7,460 nt of DNA. Source: an uncultured Chloroflexota bacterium. GTDB taxonomy: Bacteria; Chloroflexota; Anaerolineae; Aggregatilineales; Phototrophicaceae. Both the position numbers and the translations under genes were made by a program. This document shows positions 5,078 to 7,460 of the stretch, in pieces. Every line of letters begins with the position of its first letter. Positions within the stretch are counted from its first letter, which is position 1. Location: assembly GCA_937870805.1 (NCBI GenBank), contig CALMZT010000342.1:1-7460 (forward strand). The letters run 5' to 3'. The notes below the pieces were generated by a model. It searched no databases. It worked only from the letters and a program-made list of their open reading frames with translations, and had not been told where the DNA came from.

Positions 5078-6601
5078 TTAGCGCACACCTAAAATACGCA
5101 CAATGTCCTTCAGAGGTTCCTCTCCCGCTAATGTACGTATCATCGGTAACAGCACACCTAAGCATAACAAGACATCTGCTAGCGGTAAAGAGGTGAGCCG
5201 TACCACGATCTCGCGCCATACGTCCATACTTTTTTCGGGACGCAGCGTGTGTTCGCCCATATCGTGCCACATCGTCACGCATTCTCCTAGCAGTTGAGCA
5301 CGCAGCGCTTGCTGTGGGACGCTCAACGCTGATTCAAATGCTTCCTTGATGATGACATGACCTTGCGGTAGAGATGCTCCTGCGCTGCTGGGTGTGCTGC
5401 CGGTCAGCAGTGGCGCAAGGATGCTGATGGCGCTGGCTTGGTCGTACTCGTCCATAATCGAACCGGTGACCATCCCCGCCGACTGTGCGATGTCGTTACT
5501 TGCCGTTCCTGGCAAAAACGGCGCAATCGCAGCCAGTGCGCTGGCATGATCGTAACCGTTTTCGATCTGTTTGATCACGTCCCATATTTGCGCGACAATT
5601 GCTGGACGTTTATCAGGCGGCATATTATGTATTAAGGGAATCGCTGCGCTCACCTGATCGAATGGGTCATCAATGTTCAGCGCCATGTCCAGCGCAGTTT
5701 GCAGCAGTTCTGGCATCAGCAGCGGCGCGATACTCACCAGCGCCCGTGCCCGTTTATAATCCACCTTGATCTGTACAATGCTGTCTAACAATTGCAGCAA
5801 GGTATCGCGGCGCGTTGTTTCATCCAGGTAAGGGATGATACCAATCAGGGCATTCATTCGCTGCTGGAAATCGCTTAACTGGTTCGCGGCTTCCAGCGCG
5901 CGTCCTAGCAGTGTGTCCGGCAAATAGGGACCCATAATGCTCAGAGCACGGGCGCGCGCATTTTCGTTCTGGATCAGGCGCGATGTTTCCAGCGCATTGG
6001 TGTAAGCCTGTGCCTGCAAATGTGGCGGTAGAATATTCACCAGCGCGATCAACGCCATCACGCGCGCATACGGCTGTGGCAGATTCGATGCCGCTGCTAA
6101 AGCGTCAAGCAGCGTCTGATTGCGCGCATTCTCTGGAATGTGACGTGCTAACGCCGTTAAAGCGTGAACCCGCGCCGCCTGTTCCCGCATCGTGTGCGCG
6201 ACAGCGAGACTGGCGACCAGCATATCCGGTGGCAGATTCGGCGCAAGTTCCGCCAGCAAATTAGCGCGGTCAGTCTCGTTACTCAAGCCGTGTACAACTG
6301 CCAATGTCTCGCCTTGCAGGTCGAGCGTCAAATGTGGCGCAAGGGCGACGAGTGCGCGCGCGCGCAAATGCCGCCGTGTCATGCCAATGGCGATACTTAA
6401 CGCCTGTGCCAGCAGTTCGGGAAACTGGTCTTGTCCCGTAGCATATTCCAGATTCGGCACAAAGGCGATGAGCGCGTCCGTGCGTTCTTCTTCGCTGCGA
6501 ATCGTGTTGATCGTCTCTAGCGCTTGGCTGCGCAGTTTTGGCTGTATTTCGGCGGGGAGCTGTCGTGCCAGTGCCGTGAGCGCGCGCGCCCGTTCCGCGG
6601 G
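5078..6601 (-). CDS. Alpha-helical (HEAT/ARM-like) repeat protein, 5' end missing
   Basis: About 507 residues are visible. Nearly all form about 12 units of 32-38 residues, each with the pattern R-A-x-A-L-x-x-L-A-P-x-L-P, then a second helix with A-L-x-x-A, then a short turn rich in D/E/N and Y. The last 85 or so residues depart from the pattern and form a cap. A GTG at 6458-6460 could be read as a start, but the frame stays open upstream and 6461-6601 encodes another 1.3 perfect units (R-A-R-A-L-T-A-L-A-R-Q-L-P), so the gene is longer and is cut at the compositional break near 6602. Such solenoids bind proteins or ligands; similar repeats occur in some bacterial multidomain proteins as a sensor part behind NTPase or effector domains, but no such domain is visible. 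No signal peptide can be judged because the N terminus is missing. The function is not known. Confidence 0.8.
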   Translation of the reverse strand, partial: PAERARALTALARQLPAEIQPKLRSQALETINTIRSEEERTDALIAFVPNLEYATGQDQFPELLAQALSIAIGMTRRHLRARALVALAPHLTLDLQGETLAVVHGLSNETDRANLLAELAPNLPPDMLVASLAVAHTMREQAARVHALTALARHIPENARNQTLLDALAAASNLPQPYARVMALIALVNILPPHLQAQAYTNALETSRLIQNENARARALSIMGPYLPDTLLGRALEAANQLSDFQQRMNALIGIIPYLDETTRRDTLLQLLDSIVQIKVDYKRARALVSIAPLLMPELLQTALDMALNIDDPFDQVSAAIPLIHNMPPDKRPAIVAQIWDVIKQIENGYDHASALAAIAPFLPGTASNDIAQSAGMVTGSIMDEYDQASAISILAPLLTGSTPSSAGASLPQGHVIIKEAFESALSVPQQALRAQLLGECVTMWHDMGEHTLRPEKSMDVWREIVVRLTSLPLADVLLCLGVLLPMIRTLAGEEPLKDIVRILGVR

Positions 6602-6612
6602 ATCAGGCGTCG
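6596..6612. other. Probable chimeric junction between two genomes
   Basis: To the left, the minus-strand repeat gene is open and in register up to about D-P at 6599-6607. To the right, the stop codon of a bactofilin gene lies at 6603-6605 on the same strand but in a different frame. GC changes from about 53% (6481-6540) to about 77% (6601-6660) by hand count, although 6541-6600 already rises to about 73%. A repeat gene cut mid-unit directly against an intact gene of different taxonomy, with no mobile element, suggests an assembly join. Confidence 0.75.
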
Positions 6613-7274
6613 GCGGGCACCGACTGGGTCGGGATGCGGGCCGGCGACACCAGGGCTGCGGCGTCCGTCAGCATCTCCATCTTGCCGGACACCTGGCCGC
6701 CCTCCTCGACGGAGAGCTTGCGGCAGCGGGCGGTGCCGCTGATCTTGCCGGTGGTGCGGATGATGAGGCTGCCGCGCGCGGTGATGGTGCCGTCGAAGGC
6801 GCCGGCGATCTCCGCGTCCTCCACCTCGACCTCGCCCTTGAACACGCCGGAGCCGGCGACGAACAGCTCGGCCGCCTGGATCATCTGCGATTCGACCGTG
6901 CCCTCGACCACGAGCCGTTCGGCGTCCGCCACGGTGCCTTGCAAGCTGATCCCGCGCCCCACCACAAGGGTGCGGCGCTCGGACGGCTCGATCCGGCCCA
7001 GCGGGCGGGCCGGCGAGGTGGCGATCGGCGCCGGGCGCGGCCCGGAAACGGACGGGGCGGCGGGCGCGGCGTTGGGCTTCGGGGCGGAGTTCATCATGGG
7101 GTTTTCCTTGGTCGCGGGGCGGAAAGGCGGGACGCCGATGTCGGGATCGCGCGCGGCGGCTGGCGCCCCCGCCGGCGAGGGCGCCGGGGCGCCGGCCGCT
7201 GGCGCGGCCTTGGCCGAAGCGGGGTCGGCCGGTGACCCATCTTCCTTCTTACGGTTGAAAATGCCCATGGCCAT
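6603..7274 (-). CDS. Bactofilin (cytoskeletal beta-helix protein)
   Basis: The 223-residue protein has an N-terminal region (1 to about 98) that is Ala/Pro-rich and probably disordered, starting M-A-M-G-I-F-N-R-K-K, and a bactofilin core at about 100-203. The core shows the short Gly- and Val-rich beta turns of the family: V-V-G-R-G-I-S-L-Q-G-T, L-V-V-E-G-T-V-E, G-V-F-K-G-E-V-E-V-E-D-A-E-I-A-G, G-K-I-S-G-T. Bactofilins polymerise without nucleotide into filaments on the inner membrane face and localise cell-wall or polar machinery. ATG 7272-7274 has AGAGGAAG (7282-7289) 7 bases upstream; a second in-frame ATG two codons later is less well placed. The wording of the core and the very high GC resemble alphaproteobacteria such as Rhodospirillales, unlike the genes to the left. 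No M23 peptidase neighbour, often found with bactofilins, is in view. Confidence 0.9.
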   Translation of the reverse strand: MAMGIFNRKKEDGSPADPASAKAAPAAGAPAPSPAGAPAAARDPDIGVPPFRPATKENPMMNSAPKPNAAPAAPSVSGPRPAPIATSPARPLGRIEPSERRTLVVGRGISLQGTVADAERLVVEGTVESQMIQAAELFVAGSGVFKGEVEVEDAEIAGAFDGTITARGSLIIRTTGKISGTARCRKLSVEEGGQVSGKMEMLTDAAALVSPARIPTQSVPADA

Positions 7275-7439
7275 CTGAATGCTTCCTCTTCGCGGCCGAG
7301 GTGACTGCGCATTTCGCGCGTGGGTTGCGCGCCGCGCCTTTCGATACCCGTTGGGCTACCACGCACCCATCACGCCGCACAACAGGAAGTGATCGCTTAA
7401 GCACGGAATCCCCTGGATATTACGATACCGTTCCTGTGC

Positions 7440-7446
7440 AGGAGGT
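7440..7446 (+). promoter_or_regulatory. Strong Shine-Dalgarno for the divergent gene
   Basis: AGGAGGT at 7440-7446 is fully complementary to the 16S anti-Shine-Dalgarno core and lies 5 bases before ATG 7452. It is the main evidence that a plus-strand gene begins at the window edge. The 177 bases between the two divergent starts should hold both promoters, but I see no convincing consensus elements. Confidence 0.75.
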
Positions 7447-7451
7447 GCGTC

Positions 7452-7460
7452 ATGGCCGCT
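7452..7460 (+). CDS. Start of a divergent gene (first three codons only)
   Basis: ATG-GCC-GCT (M-A-A) follows a strong ribosome site and is divergent from the bactofilin gene. Only three codons lie in the window, so nothing can be said about the product. Confidence 0.6.

Noticed and set aside
6458..6460. GTG as the start of the helical-repeat protein
   Set aside because: The frame continues upstream with further perfect repeat units, so this codon is an internal valine.
6192..7278. Long plus-strand open frames (6192-7235 and 6634-7278)
   Set aside because: They run antisense to the bactofilin and repeat genes, are Arg/Gly/Ala-rich as expected from high-GC antisense frames, and one crosses the probable chimeric junction.
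7395..7439. GCTTAAGC palindrome (7395-7402) and imperfect inverted repeat GCACGGAA / TTCCTGTGC (7401-7439)
   Set aside because: The palindrome is only 8 bases and the inverted repeat needs a bulge; both could easily arise by chance in this intergenic region.

Overview
The window holds two unrelated kinds of DNA. Positions 1 to about 6600 have moderate GC (about 53% by hand count at 6481-6540) and a gene set that looks like a Chloroflexota bacterium, probably Anaerolineae or a relative: a BTAD-type activator, a chemosensory-type cluster with an RsbT-like protein and a Roadblock fusion, a stand-alone GAF protein and a long helical-repeat protein. This taxonomic guess is inference from gene style. 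From about 6600 to the end the DNA is about 70-77% GC and encodes an alphaproteobacterial-looking bactofilin plus the first codons of a divergent gene. The change occurs within a few bases, inside a repeat gene that is cut mid-repeat, so a chimeric assembly join is the most likely explanation.

Layout. 2-307 (+) is the C-terminal end of a BTAD regulator, followed by a clear rho-independent terminator at 334-365. 494-3813 (+) is a tight five-gene run: cheB, a single-domain response regulator, a degenerate RsbT/anti-sigma-like GHKL protein, a CheW-domain protein, and a receiver-Roadblock/LC7 fusion. Gaps are 34, 32, 2 and 6 bases, so co-transcription is likely. No CheA, CheR or chemoreceptor gene is in the window. 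3814-4007 is intergenic and holds a perfect 16-base palindrome, a second hairpin and a near-consensus sigma-70-type promoter. 4008-4427 (+) is a secreted SnoaL-like protein whose C-terminal half has been replaced; the break coincides with a short direct repeat and is followed by a G-rich hairpin/repeat element up to about 4547. 4552-4998 (-) is a small GAF protein. 5078-6601 (-) is a protein made of about a dozen alpha-helical repeats, with its 5' end missing at the join. 6603-7274 (-) is the bactofilin, and 7452-7460 (+) is the start of a divergent gene.

How the genes may work together. CheB and CheW point to a receptor-array pathway whose kinase and receptors lie elsewhere. The fusion protein has a receiver that has lost its phosphoacceptor Asp and acidic pair, plus a Roadblock domain, a family that usually regulates Ras-like GTPases of the MglA type. 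The RsbT-like protein has lost the residues expected for ATP binding. The set therefore mixes canonical signalling parts (CheB, the single receiver) with two parts that look converted to binding or scaffold roles. That interpretation is inference.
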